64,000 nt of DNA from Streptomyces sp. NRRL S-87 (GTDB lineage: Bacteria; Actinomycetota; Actinomycetes; Streptomycetales; Streptomycetaceae): contig NZ_JOGB01000029.1 in the NCBI RefSeq assembly GCF_000719335.1, positions 76,797 to 140,796 of the forward strand, read 5' to 3'. Every line of letters starts with the position of its first letter. The first letter of the stretch is position 1. The notes beneath the pieces are model-generated. The model made no database searches, was not told the DNA's origin, and saw only the letters and a list, made by a program, of their open reading frames with translations. Positions 33,030 to 45,061 of this stretch are shown piece after piece. The position numbers were made by a program, and so were the translations under genes.

Positions 33030-35411
33030 CTACTCGGTGCGCAGGCCGTCCGGGCGCATCAGCCGCAGCAGCGGCGGCAGGCTGAGGACCGTGACCAGCA
33101 GCACCACGCCCGCGCCGATGCCGGCCATGCCGGCCACCGACGTCCAGTCGACCGCCACCGGGACGTCGGTCATCCGCATCAGTACGGCACCCAGCGCCAG
33201 GCCGGTGGCCGTGGCCAGGCCGAGGCCCAGGCCGATCGGCAGCGCCGTCTGCCAGAACACCGACAGGGTGAGGGTGCTGCGCCGGGTACCGAAGGCGACC
33301 AGGGCCGACAGCAGCTTCTTGCGCTCGCGCAGCTGCTCCAGCTGGGAGACCAGCATGCTCGCGCCGATCAGCATCAGCACCAGGACCGCGCCGATGTAGA
33401 GGCCGGTCCGGATGCTCGCGAAGCGGTTGCTCTGCTCGGTGCTCTTCAGGGTCATGACCGTGGCCAGCGGGTCGGCCTTGAAAGCCGCGGTACGGGCCCG
33501 CTCCCCGGCGTCCGCGACGGCGGGGTCGAGCTGGAGGTAGATGGAGGTGTACCCGGCGACGGCCGTGCCCTTCGGTGCGGCGCCCGGGGTGGCGAGGAGC
33601 CCGCCGCGCCTGGTGCCGGCCGGGTCCTCCCGGCTCGGCACGGCGCGCAGGCCCTTCGGCACGGTCCAGGCCACCGGCCCGGCGGTGTCGTTGCCACCGA
33701 CCATTAGCCCGGCGCCCGGCCTGGCCAGCGCCTGCGCGTTGCCGTCGTCGTACCCGCCGCGCAGGAGGAACGTGTCACCGTCCTTGCAGGAGGGCAGGTC
33801 CGCGATCTCGCGCAGTGCGGAGCAGGAGGCGATGGTCAGTTCCGTCGTCCGCTCCGGGTTGCCGGCGTCGGCGGCGGTGACGCTGGTCAGCGGGGTGACC
33901 CGGGTGACGCCCGCCGCCCGTCGCAGCTCGCCCGCGACCGCGTCGGCCTGCGCGAGGATGCTCGTCCCGGGGTGCTGGCCGCCGCGGATCCACACCGACA
34001 GCGCCGCACGGGAGGGGTCCTCGCCGGTCCGCTTCGTGTAGTCCCCCTCGACGCCCGCGAAGAGCATCTGGAGGGCGATGGCCCCGGCCACCGCCACGGC
34101 GATGCCGTTGACCAGCCGCGCGGCGGTGCCGCTGCTGAGCTGCAGCCGGCGGACGGCCAGCTGCCAGGCGACCCCGCCGCCGGAGAGCCGGGCGACGACG
34201 CTCTCGACCAGCCAGGGCAGGATCGCGGTGATGCCGACGAGCAGCAGCACCACGCCGCCGATGACCTGCCACTGGTTGAAGTCGCCGTTCTCGCGGCCGC
34301 GTCCCATCAGCGGGGCCAGCAGACCGAGCCCGGCCAGCGGGAGCACCAGGCGCCACCAGATCCGGCGGCGGGCCGGCTTCGAGGTGCGCACCACCCCGAG
34401 CGGCTCGATGACCACGCCCCGCAGGGCGAAGAGCGTGACCCCGACGGCGGCCGCCGGCACGGCCAGCACCACCAGGGCCGTCAGCCAGGGGCTCGGCGTG
34501 AGGTCGGCCGGGAAGACACTGCGGTCCATGACGGTGAAACGGTCGGCGAACTGCCGTACCGCGGAGAAGAGCCCGGCACCCAGGGCGAGGCCGACCGCGG
34601 CCCCGGCGAGGGCCTCGCCGGCCGCGATCCGCCGGGTCATCCGGCCGTCGGCGCCGACCAGGCGCAGCGCGGCCAGGCGCCGGTCGCGGCGCTCGCCGCC
34701 GAAGCGGACGGCGGCGGCGACGAACACGGCGACCGGCATCAGCAGGGCCACGAAGACCATGACCAGCAGCAGGGTCAGCACCGGGTCGAGCGGCTCGGGC
34801 CTGATGCCGTTCGCGAAGCCCGTGACGCGCTTGACGGAGCTGTCGTCGCGCAGGGTGTCCGAGCCCCTGTAGAAGGCGAGTTCGCCGGGGCCGATCAGAC
34901 CCTCGTCGCCGATCGTCCGGGTGATCGGCCCGTCGAGGCGCTCGCGCAGCAGCGCGCCCCCGGGGGAGGCGAGGAGGTCTTTCAGGGCGGGGGAGACGGC
35001 CAGTTCGCCGGGACCGGGGAAGCGATCGAGGCCGGGCGGGAGCGGGGCGTCGGGGCCCTCGGGCCGCAGCTCGGCGCCGTACAGGTCCTCGCCGTGGAAG
35101 GACGTCTGGATCTCGGCGAACAGCAGGGTGCCGGGACCGGCTTTCTCCGCGGTGGGCGCGGTCCAGGTGCTGCGGGCGTCCGAGCGGGCGTCGCGGGCGG
35201 ACAGGGCACCGGGCAGGGCGGTGGTCAGGAGCAGCAGGGCCACGCCCAGGCCCACCCCGACGCCGGTGAGCAGCGTGCGGATCCAGCCCTCGCGGCCGCC
35301 GCCCAGGGCGAACCGGGCGCCCATGCGCAGGTCCTGGAGCCAGACGGCGAGCGCGCCGCGGGCGGCCGGGCCGCGGTGCGCGGAGCCGGCCGGGTGGTGC
35401 GGGGAACTCAT
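33030..35411 (-). CDS. FtsX-like ABC transporter permease
   Basis: A 793-residue membrane protein of the FtsX/MacB-like permease class, with one helix near the N-terminus and two blocks of helices in the middle and at the C-terminus separated by large external loops. Such permeases with a partner ATPase often expel antimicrobial peptides or lipids, or transmit envelope-stress signals, rather than import solutes. An external loop has two cysteines (IASCSAL...LPSCKDG). The start ATG at 35411 overlaps the ATPase stop by 4 bp (ATGA), which shows translational coupling. It is the last gene of a PadR-ATPase-permease operon. Confidence 0.88.
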   Translation of the reverse strand: MSSPHHPAGSAHRGPAARGALAVWLQDLRMGARFALGGGREGWIRTLLTGVGVGLGVALLLLTTALPGALSARDARSDARSTWTAPTAEKAGPGTLLFAEIQTSFHGEDLYGAELRPEGPDAPLPPGLDRFPGPGELAVSPALKDLLASPGGALLRERLDGPITRTIGDEGLIGPGELAFYRGSDTLRDDSSVKRVTGFANGIRPEPLDPVLTLLLVMVFVALLMPVAVFVAAAVRFGGERRDRRLAALRLVGADGRMTRRIAAGEALAGAAVGLALGAGLFSAVRQFADRFTVMDRSVFPADLTPSPWLTALVVLAVPAAAVGVTLFALRGVVIEPLGVVRTSKPARRRIWWRLVLPLAGLGLLAPLMGRGRENGDFNQWQVIGGVVLLLVGITAILPWLVESVVARLSGGGVAWQLAVRRLQLSSGTAARLVNGIAVAVAGAIALQMLFAGVEGDYTKRTGEDPSRAALSVWIRGGQHPGTSILAQADAVAGELRRAAGVTRVTPLTSVTAADAGNPERTTELTIASCSALREIADLPSCKDGDTFLLRGGYDDGNAQALARPGAGLMVGGNDTAGPVAWTVPKGLRAVPSREDPAGTRRGGLLATPGAAPKGTAVAGYTSIYLQLDPAVADAGERARTAAFKADPLATVMTLKSTEQSNRFASIRTGLYIGAVLVLMLIGASMLVSQLEQLRERKKLLSALVAFGTRRSTLTLSVFWQTALPIGLGLGLATATGLALGAVLMRMTDVPVAVDWTSVAGMAGIGAGVVLLVTVLSLPPLLRLMRPDGLRTE

Positions 35412-36106
35412 ATGGCGCGCTCCATGTCGCGGGAGCGGCCGTCGCGCACGACGATCTCGCGGTCCGAGTACGCGGCGACCCGGGTCTCGTGGGTGACCAG
35501 CACGACGGCGGCGTTGGCGGACCGGGCGGCCTCGGTGAGCAGCTGCATCACCAGCTCGCCGTTGAGGGAGTCCAGGGCGCCGGTGGGCTCGTCGGCGAAG
35601 ACCACGCGGGGGCCGGTGACGAGCGAGCGGGCCACGGCGACGCGCTGGCCCTGGCCGCCCGACACCTCGCCGGGCCGCTTGTCCCTGAGGTCGTCGACCT
35701 CCAGCCGCTGCATCCACTCCAGGGCGGCCCCCTCGGCGGCCTTGCGCTTGGCGCCGGCCAGGCGCAGCGGCAGGGCCACGTTCTCCACGCAGGTCAGCTC
35801 GGGCACGAGCTGGCCGAACTGGAAGACGAAGCCGAACTCGCTGCGGCGCAGGGCGCTGCGCTCGGCGTCGCTCATGGTCGTGAGCTCGCGCCCGGCGTAG
35901 GTGATGGAGCCGGAGTCCGGGGTGACGATGCCGGCGAGGCAGTGCAGCAGCGTGGATTTGCCGGAGCCGGAGGGGCCCATGATGGCGACGACCTCGCCGG
36001 GGTGGATGGAGAACTCCGCCCCGTCGAGGGCGTGGGTGGGCCCGTAAGCCTTGTGCAGGGCGCTCGCGGCGAGGAGGGAGCCGGCGGGCGGGGCGGCGGG
36101 GGTCAT
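35408..36106 (-). CDS. ABC transporter ATP-binding protein (MacB/LolD type)
   Basis: A 232-residue ATPase that powers the permease encoded directly downstream. Walker A is GPSGSGKST, the Q-loop lies in FVFQFGQLVPELT, the signature is VSGGQGQRVAVARSL, Walker B is VVFADEPTGALD and the H-loop His is in LVTHE. This set fits the MacB/LolD subfamily used by FtsX-like permeases. The start ATG at 36106 overlaps the padR stop by 4 bp, and its own stop overlaps the permease start by 4 bp, so the three proteins are made in a coupled series. Confidence 0.93.
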   Translation of the reverse strand: MTPAAPPAGSLLAASALHKAYGPTHALDGAEFSIHPGEVVAIMGPSGSGKSTLLHCLAGIVTPDSGSITYAGRELTTMSDAERSALRRSEFGFVFQFGQLVPELTCVENVALPLRLAGAKRKAAEGAALEWMQRLEVDDLRDKRPGEVSGGQGQRVAVARSLVTGPRVVFADEPTGALDSLNGELVMQLLTEAARSANAAVVLVTHETRVAAYSDREIVVRDGRSRDMERAI

Positions 36107-36627
36107 CGGCGTACCTCCTGGGCGAGCTGCTCGAGGCGGGCGGCGGTGAGTTCCAGCCAGCGCAGGTCGGCCTCCAGGTGGAACAGGGCGTGGTCGCAGA
36201 CGAGTTGGTCGGCGAGGTCGCCCTTGCGCTTGCGGGTGGTCAGGAGGCGCATGAGGCGCAGGTGCTCGGCGCGCTGGGTGTCGAGGAGGTCCGCGGCGCT
36301 CCGCCCGGTCAGGAGCGCCAGGACGACCTTGGTGTAGAGGGTCGACTGGAGGTACGGCTCGGGCTTCTCGGGCTGGGCGAGCCAGGTCTCGACGTCGGTG
36401 ATGCCGGCGTCGGTGATGGCGTAGCGCTTGCGGTCGGGGCCGTCGCCGGCCTCTATGCCTTCGACCTCGACGAGGCCGTTCTTCAGCAGGCGGGACATGG
36501 TCGAGTAGACCTGCCCGTAGTGCAGGGGCCGGTCGTGCCCGAACTTCTCGTCGAAGGCGCGCTTGAGGTCGTAACCGTGGCGTGGTCCGGCCTCCAGGAG
36601 GCCGAGGAGTGTGTGGCCGATGGACAT
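36103..36627 (-). CDS. PadR-family transcriptional regulator
   Basis: A 174-residue repressor-type protein. Residues 1-75 form the PadR winged helix (MSIGHTLLGLLEAGPRHGYDL, then LHYGQVYSTMSRLLKNGLVE and the wing RKRYAITDAG). The C-terminal part is the helical Vir-type dimer domain. PadR proteins next to ABC exporters usually repress them until a drug or peptide binds. The ATG at 36627 is chosen because it begins the conserved winged helix; the longer frame would run through the operator repeats. It is the first gene of the operon and most likely binds its own promoter. Confidence 0.9.
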   Translation of the reverse strand: MSIGHTLLGLLEAGPRHGYDLKRAFDEKFGHDRPLHYGQVYSTMSRLLKNGLVEVEGIEAGDGPDRKRYAITDAGITDVETWLAQPEKPEPYLQSTLYTKVVLALLTGRSAADLLDTQRAEHLRLMRLLTTRKRKGDLADQLVCDHALFHLEADLRWLELTAARLEQLAQEVRR

Positions 36628-36635
36628 GCCGACGA

Positions 36636-36680
36636 CTGTACACGCGGTGTATACCTGCGGTGTATACACGGGGTGCATAG
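36636..36680. promoter_or_regulatory. Repeated GTGTATAC operator upstream of padR
   Basis: GTGTATAC occurs at 36647-36654 and again within the perfect palindrome GTGTATACAC at 36660-36669. A related GTACAC lies at 36638-36643 and GTGCATAG at 36673-36680. The main copies are 13 bp apart. Position just before padR fits an autoregulatory operator. Confidence 0.65.
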
Positions 36681-36797
36681 TCGGCCCGGGCGGTCCCGTC
36701 CTGGCAGCTCAGAGCCCTTTGTCACGGTTCGGAACGCGACCCTGCCGGGGCCGTGGAACGCCGAAGGCCCCGCACGGGTCGGGGCCTTCGCCCGACG

Positions 36798-37133
36798 TCA
36801 GGACTCGGGGGACTTGCGGGGGCGGCCGCGCCGGGCGATGGGTGCCGCCTCGTCCGGCAGGCGCCCGGACTCGGAGAGCGCCCTGCGCAGCAGGAACTCG
36901 ATCTGCGCGTTCGCCGACCGCAGCTCGTCCCCGGCCCACCGCGCCAGCGCGTCGTACACCTGCGGATCCAGCCGCAGCAGTACCTGCTTGCGCTCGGCCC
37001 GCCGCGCCTTCGCGGGCCGCCCGCGGCCGGCGTCGCCCGCGCCGCCGGCGTCGCCCGCGGTGGCGGGGTCGGGCCGGTCGGCGGGTCCGGCCGGGTCGGC
37101 CGGGTCGGCGGGGTCCTTGCCGGTGGGGCTCAC
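36798..37133 (-). CDS. Ribbon-helix-helix (Arc/MetJ-type) DNA-binding protein
   Basis: A 111-residue protein. After a disordered Pro/Asp/Gly-rich N-terminus of about 45 residues comes a ribbon-helix-helix domain (strand KQVLLRLDP, helix [13 protein letters not shown], then [14 protein letters not shown]). The tail contains RRGRPRK, which resembles an AT-hook. It should bind DNA as a dimer. Its GTG start overlaps the stop of the SPFH gene by 4 bp (GTGA), so the two are made together. The 16-bp palindrome in front of that operon is the natural candidate target; this is inference. Confidence 0.8.
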   Translation of the reverse strand: MSPTGKDPADPADPAGPADRPDPATAGDAGGAGDAGRGRPAKARRAERKQVLLRLDPQVYDALARWAGDELRSANAQIEFLLRRALSESGRLPDEAAPIARRGRPRKSPES

Positions 37134-38068
37134 TGGTACAGCGTGCCCGTGTTCACGACCGGCTGCGCCGCGCGGTCACCGCACAGCACCACCATCAGGT
37201 TCGACACCATCGACGCCTTCCGCTCCGGGTCCAGGTCCACGATGTCCTCCTCCGCCAGCCGCGTCAGGGCCAGCTCCACCATGCCCACCGCGCCCTCGAC
37301 GATCTGGCGCCGGGCGGCGACGACCGCACCGGCCTGCTGCCGCTGGAGCATCGCGGAGGCGATCTCCGGAGCGTACGCGAGGTGGGTGAAGCGGGACTCG
37401 ACGATCCGCACGCCCGCCGCCTCGACCCGCGCGTGCAGCTCGGCCGCCAGCTTCTCGGTGATTTCCTCGGCGTTCTCGCGCAGCGAGAGGCCGTCCTCCT
37501 CGTGGGCGTCGTACGGGTACTCGATCGCGATGTGCCGCACCGCCGCCTCGGTCTGGACCGACACGAACTCCTCGAAGTCGTCCACCTCGAAGCTCGCCTG
37601 CGCCGTGTCCTCGACCTGCCAGACCACCACCGCGGCCAGCTCGATCGGGTTCCCGTACGCGTCGTTCACCTTGAGGACGGCGGTCTCGTGGTTGCGCACG
37701 CGGGTCGAGATCTTCGTGCGCGAGGTCAGCGGGTTCACCCAGCGCAGGCCGTCCGTGCGGATGGTGCCCCGGTAGCGGCCGAAGAGCTGGACCACGCGCG
37801 CCTCGCCCGGGGCCACCGAGTTCAGCCCGCACATCATCACGAAGGCCGTGACGGCGAGGAGGACGCCGACGACGACCAGGGCGATCTTCACGCCGTCGGT
37901 CCCGCTCGCCGCGCCCGCGACGATCAGGCCGACGCCGCCGAAGAGGCCCAGCATGCCGAGCAGGAGGGCGAGGCCGCCGCCGACGCTGCGGGCAGGGAAC
38001 TCGCGTACCTGCTGGCGCTCCGCGCCGCTCGTGGCGCCGCTCACGGCGTCTTCGATGGTCTTGCTCAT
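37130..38068 (-). CDS. SPFH/Band 7 (slipin-like) membrane protein
   Basis: A 312-residue membrane protein. Two hydrophobic segments (about residues 31-52 and 60-80) precede an SPFH domain (about 85-290) that begins [20 protein letters not shown] and contains [15 protein letters not shown] and the later helical part with [14 protein letters not shown]. Such proteins form oligomeric scaffolds that organise membrane microdomains and wall or protease complexes. It is the first gene of a two-gene operon with an RHH regulator, and is divergent from a class A PBP gene. The start ATG has GGGGCGGA upstream. Confidence 0.88.
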   Translation of the reverse strand: MSKTIEDAVSGATSGAERQQVREFPARSVGGGLALLLGMLGLFGGVGLIVAGAASGTDGVKIALVVVGVLLAVTAFVMMCGLNSVAPGEARVVQLFGRYRGTIRTDGLRWVNPLTSRTKISTRVRNHETAVLKVNDAYGNPIELAAVVVWQVEDTAQASFEVDDFEEFVSVQTEAAVRHIAIEYPYDAHEEDGLSLRENAEEITEKLAAELHARVEAAGVRIVESRFTHLAYAPEIASAMLQRQQAGAVVAARRQIVEGAVGMVELALTRLAEEDIVDLDPERKASMVSNLMVVLCGDRAAQPVVNTGTLYQ

Positions 38069-38137
38069 GGTCCGCCCCGTTTCATCAAGGTGCCGACAGA
38101 GGTTCCGCCGGCGTGGTCGGCAGGTTCACTGCCTAGC

Positions 38138-38153
38138 AAAGTGATATCACTTT
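38138..38153. promoter_or_regulatory. Perfect 16-bp palindrome AAAGTGATATCACTTT
   Basis: A self-complementary AT-rich site in an otherwise GC-rich gap, 70 bp before the SPFH gene and 185 bp before the PBP gene that reads the other way. It looks like the operator of a dimeric regulator, most simply the RHH protein encoded in the SPFH operon, or possibly a GntR-type protein encoded elsewhere. Confidence 0.7.
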
Positions 38154-38337
38154 TTCGGTGAAGGGCAAGCGCCGGTGCGGTTCCGGGCAACCCGGAGCGG
38201 CTTTCCCGCGTCGGTTCCAGGTGGGGTGGGTGCTCATTCTCACGTCCGGAAAAGCCCGGATTGGGAGTCCTTTGTCCAATACCGCGGTGTTAGCTTCGTG
38301 AGCTGACGTCGGGGGGTACACGAGCGGAGCAGGAGCG

Positions 38338-41673
<3,336 letters not shown>

Positions 41674-41704
41674 TCCGCCCCCGAGCCTGACCCCGCACCG
41701 AGTC

Positions 41705-41745
41705 GGCGGGCCGGTCCACCCAGGGAAGGGGGAGGCCGGCCCGCC
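41705..41745. terminator. Bidirectional hairpin between the collagen-like and phosphatase genes
   Basis: A perfect 10-bp stem (41705-41714 with 41736-41745) with a 21-nt loop, between convergent stop codons. Confidence 0.7.
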
Positions 41746-41753
41746 TCCGCGTG

Positions 41754-43991
41754 TCAGCCGCGCCCGCGCCCCGAGGGCAGCGGCAGCTCGAACCAGACGA
41801 CCTTGCCGCTGCTCAGCCGGGTCGCACCCCAGCGCCGCGCCATCCGGTTGACCAGGAACAGGCCCCGGCCGCCCTCGTCGGTGTCCCGGGCCCGGCGCTG
41901 GCGCGGCAGCTGCGGCGAGTCGTCGCCGACCTCGCAGCGCAGGATGTCCGTCTTCAGCAGACGCAGCGTCACCGGCCGCTCGGCGTACCGCACGGCGTTG
42001 GTGACCACCTCGCTCACCAGCAGCTCCAGCGAGTCGCTGAGCTCCTCCAGGCCCCACCGGGCCAGCGCCCGCCGGGCGAGCCGCCGGGCCCGGCCGGGCG
42101 CGGTCTCCTCCGGGTCGAGGAACCAGTACGCGACGTCGCTCGGCGCGATCCCGTCGAACCGGGCCGCGAGCAGCGCGATGTCGTCGTCCCGGTCGCCGGG
42201 CCCGAGCATGTCGAGCACGTCGTCGCAGAGCGCCTCCAGCGGCGGCGGGTGGTCCAGCCCCGTCAGCTGCGCGGTGGTGGCCAGCCGCTCCCGCAACTGC
42301 TCGATGCCGGTCCACACGTCCCGCAGCCGCGACTCCACCAGGCCGTCCGTGTAGAGCAGCAGGGTGGCCCCGGCGGGGGCGTCCAGCTCGACCGCCTCGA
42401 AGTCCACGCCGCCGACGCCGATCGGGGCGCCCGGCGGCACCCGCAGCACCTCGGCGCGGCCGCCGAGGTGGAGCAGGACCGGCGGCGGGTGGCCCGCGTT
42501 GGCGATGGTGATGCGGTGCGAGACCGGGTCGTAGACGGCGTACAGGCACGTGGCCATGCGGTCCGAGCCCAGCCGCTGGGCCTGCTCGTCCAGGTGGTGG
42601 AGCACCTCGGCCGGGGGCAGGTCGAGCTGGGCCAGGGTCTGCGCGGTGGTGCGCAGCTGGCCCATGATCGCGGCGGAGGTCATCGAGTGGCCCATGACGT
42701 CGCCCACCACCAGCGCCACCCGGCTGCCGGGCAGCGGGATCGCGTCGTACCAGTCGCCGCCGACCCGGGCGGTCTCGGCCGCCGGCAGGTAGCGCGAGGC
42801 CAGCCGCACGCCGGTGGGCTGCGGCAGGCTGTCGGGCAGCATCGTGCGCTGGAGCTCGTCCGCGATGTACGCCTCGCGGCCGTAGAGCACCGCCTTGTCG
42901 ATGCCCAGCGCGGTGTGCGTGGCCAACTGGGCCGCGACGAGCAGGTCGTTCTGCTCGAACGCGGGCCGGTCGGGGCGGCGCAGGAACACGGCCGCGCCGA
43001 TCACCCGGCGGCGGCCGCGCAGCGGCGCCAGGATGGAGCGCTGACCGCGCGGTACGGGATGCTCGGTGCCCAGCAGCTCGGGCAGCGCGGCCCGGGCGGC
43101 CGGTGTGGAGCCGAAGACCGGCCGGACGCCGCGCAGGACCTCCTCCAGCGCGCCGCCGGTGCGGATCTCGCACAGCTCGGCGGCCGGGAGGTCGCCCTGC
43201 GGGCCGACCAGCGGGAGCCGGCTGAAGTCGAGCTCGGAGGCCTCGGAGCCGTCCGCCGCGCCCGCGGTGGTGCTGTTGACGGCCTCGGTGAGGTCCTCGA
43301 TGGGGCGCAGCCGGTCCGTACGACGCAGCCTTAAGACGACGGGGCCGACCGGGCGCTCGTCGCCGACCGGGAGCGGGTCGCGCAGGTAGACGAGGATGGC
43401 GTCCGAGAAGGTCGGCACCGTGGCCCGGCAGAGGCCGAGCACGATCTCGTCGAGGTCGATGCCGCGCGCGATGCGGCGGGTGGCGGCGCCGACGAAGCGG
43501 AGCCGGTCGCCCTCGCGGCGGGCGACGGTGTCGGGGCCGGTGCCGGGCCCGGGTATGCCCGCGGCGGACGCCGTGCCCGTGCCCGGACCGGCTGCGGCGG
43601 CCGCCCCGCTGCCCGGGGCGGCGGCGTCGGAGCCCAGGCCGCCCGCCGGGGCCACCAGGGGGTCGTCGTCCAGGCCCGCGCCGGGCGACCCGCCGCGGGT
43701 GGCCTGGCGGGAGGGCGCCGGCGCCTTGTCGTGGCCCTCGGGGTCGGCGGACGCGGTGGCGGAGGCGCGCTGGCCGGGGCTGGAGCCGGAGCCGGCGCCC
43801 GTGCCGGCGGGGCCGGTGGCGCCCTTGGAACCGGACGCGCCCATGGCGGAGGGGCCGGCGGCGACCGCCCCGGCCTGGTGTCCCGGCTGCGCGGGCACGG
43901 CGAGGCCGCCCGGAGCATGGTTCTGCGCCGCGCTCGCCGCTGCCCCGGCACCCGGCTGCGGGCCCTCGTGAGAGGTGGGGTACTCCGTCAC
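41754..43991 (-). CDS. GAF - PP2C (SpoIIE) phosphatase - HATPase regulator
   Basis: A 745-residue cytoplasmic regulator. The first about 160 residues are disordered (Ala/Gly/Pro-rich). A GAF-like sensor region follows (about 170-380). A PP2C/SpoIIE phosphatase comes next (about 395-615), with VGGDWYDAIPL and VGDVMGHSMTSAA as metal-binding blocks and GDRDDDIALLAARF near its end. A C-terminal HATPase/anti-sigma-type kinase domain closes the protein (LELLVSEVVTNAVRYA, then DEGGRGLFLVNRMA). Such fusions control anti-anti-sigma switches, which are numerous in Streptomyces. The GTG at 43991 is chosen for GGACGGA upstream; a GTG at 44033 is possible. Confidence 0.88.
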   Translation of the reverse strand: MTEYPTSHEGPQPGAGAAASAAQNHAPGGLAVPAQPGHQAGAVAAGPSAMGASGSKGATGPAGTGAGSGSSPGQRASATASADPEGHDKAPAPSRQATRGGSPGAGLDDDPLVAPAGGLGSDAAAPGSGAAAAAGPGTGTASAAGIPGPGTGPDTVARREGDRLRFVGAATRRIARGIDLDEIVLGLCRATVPTFSDAILVYLRDPLPVGDERPVGPVVLRLRRTDRLRPIEDLTEAVNSTTAGAADGSEASELDFSRLPLVGPQGDLPAAELCEIRTGGALEEVLRGVRPVFGSTPAARAALPELLGTEHPVPRGQRSILAPLRGRRRVIGAAVFLRRPDRPAFEQNDLLVAAQLATHTALGIDKAVLYGREAYIADELQRTMLPDSLPQPTGVRLASRYLPAAETARVGGDWYDAIPLPGSRVALVVGDVMGHSMTSAAIMGQLRTTAQTLAQLDLPPAEVLHHLDEQAQRLGSDRMATCLYAVYDPVSHRITIANAGHPPPVLLHLGGRAEVLRVPPGAPIGVGGVDFEAVELDAPAGATLLLYTDGLVESRLRDVWTGIEQLRERLATTAQLTGLDHPPPLEALCDDVLDMLGPGDRDDDIALLAARFDGIAPSDVAYWFLDPEETAPGRARRLARRALARWGLEELSDSLELLVSEVVTNAVRYAERPVTLRLLKTDILRCEVGDDSPQLPRQRRARDTDEGGRGLFLVNRMARRWGATRLSSGKVVWFELPLPSGRGRG

Positions 43992-44221
43992 GCGTGGAAT
44001 TCCGTCCGTTTGCGCTCGATGTGCGCTGCACACAACTCGTCAGTCGCGGTATACCCGCTCAGCGGCGCGGGCACCGTCGCCCGTCACACCGCTCCCCGCT
44101 CGTTACCTCTCCGCTCGTTCGGTGATGCCCGGTCAAGTCCTGCGCACAGCTTGAGGATTACGGAAGTGCAGCCTTGCGGAGGACGATCCTACGTTTGAAC
44201 CCCGGGGGCGCATCAAGGGTC

Positions 44222-44920
44222 TCATGACGTCATATGCGCCGGGGTGCGGTCCCAGTCGTCCGGCAGAACCGGAACCTCCCAGGTCGGATCGGGTCGCCAG
44301 TCCTGCCAACCGTCCGAGAACGGAGCCCCCCAGGCCTCGATCCGCTCCACCGCCGCCCGTCCGGCCGCCCGGACCCGGTCGGCCCGTCCGGCGTCCATGA
44401 GGCCGACGCGCTGGGCCTGTGCGAACTCGTCCTCGTCGCGCCACTTCCAGCTCCGGTCGGGGTAGACGGAGATGTCGAGGAAGTGGTCCTCGGAGTCGAC
44501 CCCGCCGGCCCAGCGCCGACGCGGCTCCTCGAGGTTGACGTACCAGCTCTTGAAGCGCCACCCGTGGTCCCAGAAGAGCCAGACCGACCACGGGTCGTCG
44601 GGCCGGGCCAGCTTCAGCACACCCGTGCCCCACCAGGGCGCGCGCTCGGTGGTGCGCGGCGCGGTGTAGCGGGTGGCGAGCGGCTCCTCGTGGACCGGGG
44701 TGCCGTCGGCGAGGACGGGTTTGACGCACTCGGTGCCCGGGGCCATCCACACCGCGAGCAGGTCGGGGGTGTCCTGGACGACGGTCACGGGGCGGCAGAT
44801 GTGGACCTGGCCCTTCAGGTCGGGGGCCGCGTCGCGGTAACGCCAGAGGATGTGGTCCCCCGGCGCCCAGTGCGTCCCCCGTGGCGCGCCGTGCGCCGCC
44901 GTGCCTGCCGTACCTGTCAT
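44222..44920 (-). CDS. DUF402 domain protein (FomD-like / nucleotide phosphohydrolase family)
   Basis: A 232-residue cytoplasmic protein. The DUF402 core is seen in WSVWLFWDHGWRFKSWYVNLEEP, then DSEDHFLDISVYPD and WKWRDEDEFAQAQRVGLM. The clustered Asp/Glu residues are the metal-binding set of the family. Characterised members include FomD, which hydrolyses a cytidylyl phosphonate, and nucleoside di/triphosphatases; the substrate here is not deducible. It is a monocistronic gene between the phosphatase regulator and fumC. Confidence 0.82.
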   Translation of the reverse strand: MTGTAGTAAHGAPRGTHWAPGDHILWRYRDAAPDLKGQVHICRPVTVVQDTPDLLAVWMAPGTECVKPVLADGTPVHEEPLATRYTAPRTTERAPWWGTGVLKLARPDDPWSVWLFWDHGWRFKSWYVNLEEPRRRWAGGVDSEDHFLDISVYPDRSWKWRDEDEFAQAQRVGLMDAGRADRVRAAGRAAVERIEAWGAPFSDGWQDWRPDPTWEVPVLPDDWDRTPAHMTS

Positions 44921-45061
44921 GCGCAGATCTTAGGCGCGGGGCCGGGCGCGGTGCTGCGGTGCAGGTCACCTGTGAGATTCGGCTGGAATTGAACGGTCCC
45001 GGGCGGCCGTACGGCGCCCGGGACGGGGGTGTTCGGCGGGCCGGCGGGGTCCCGCGGACCG

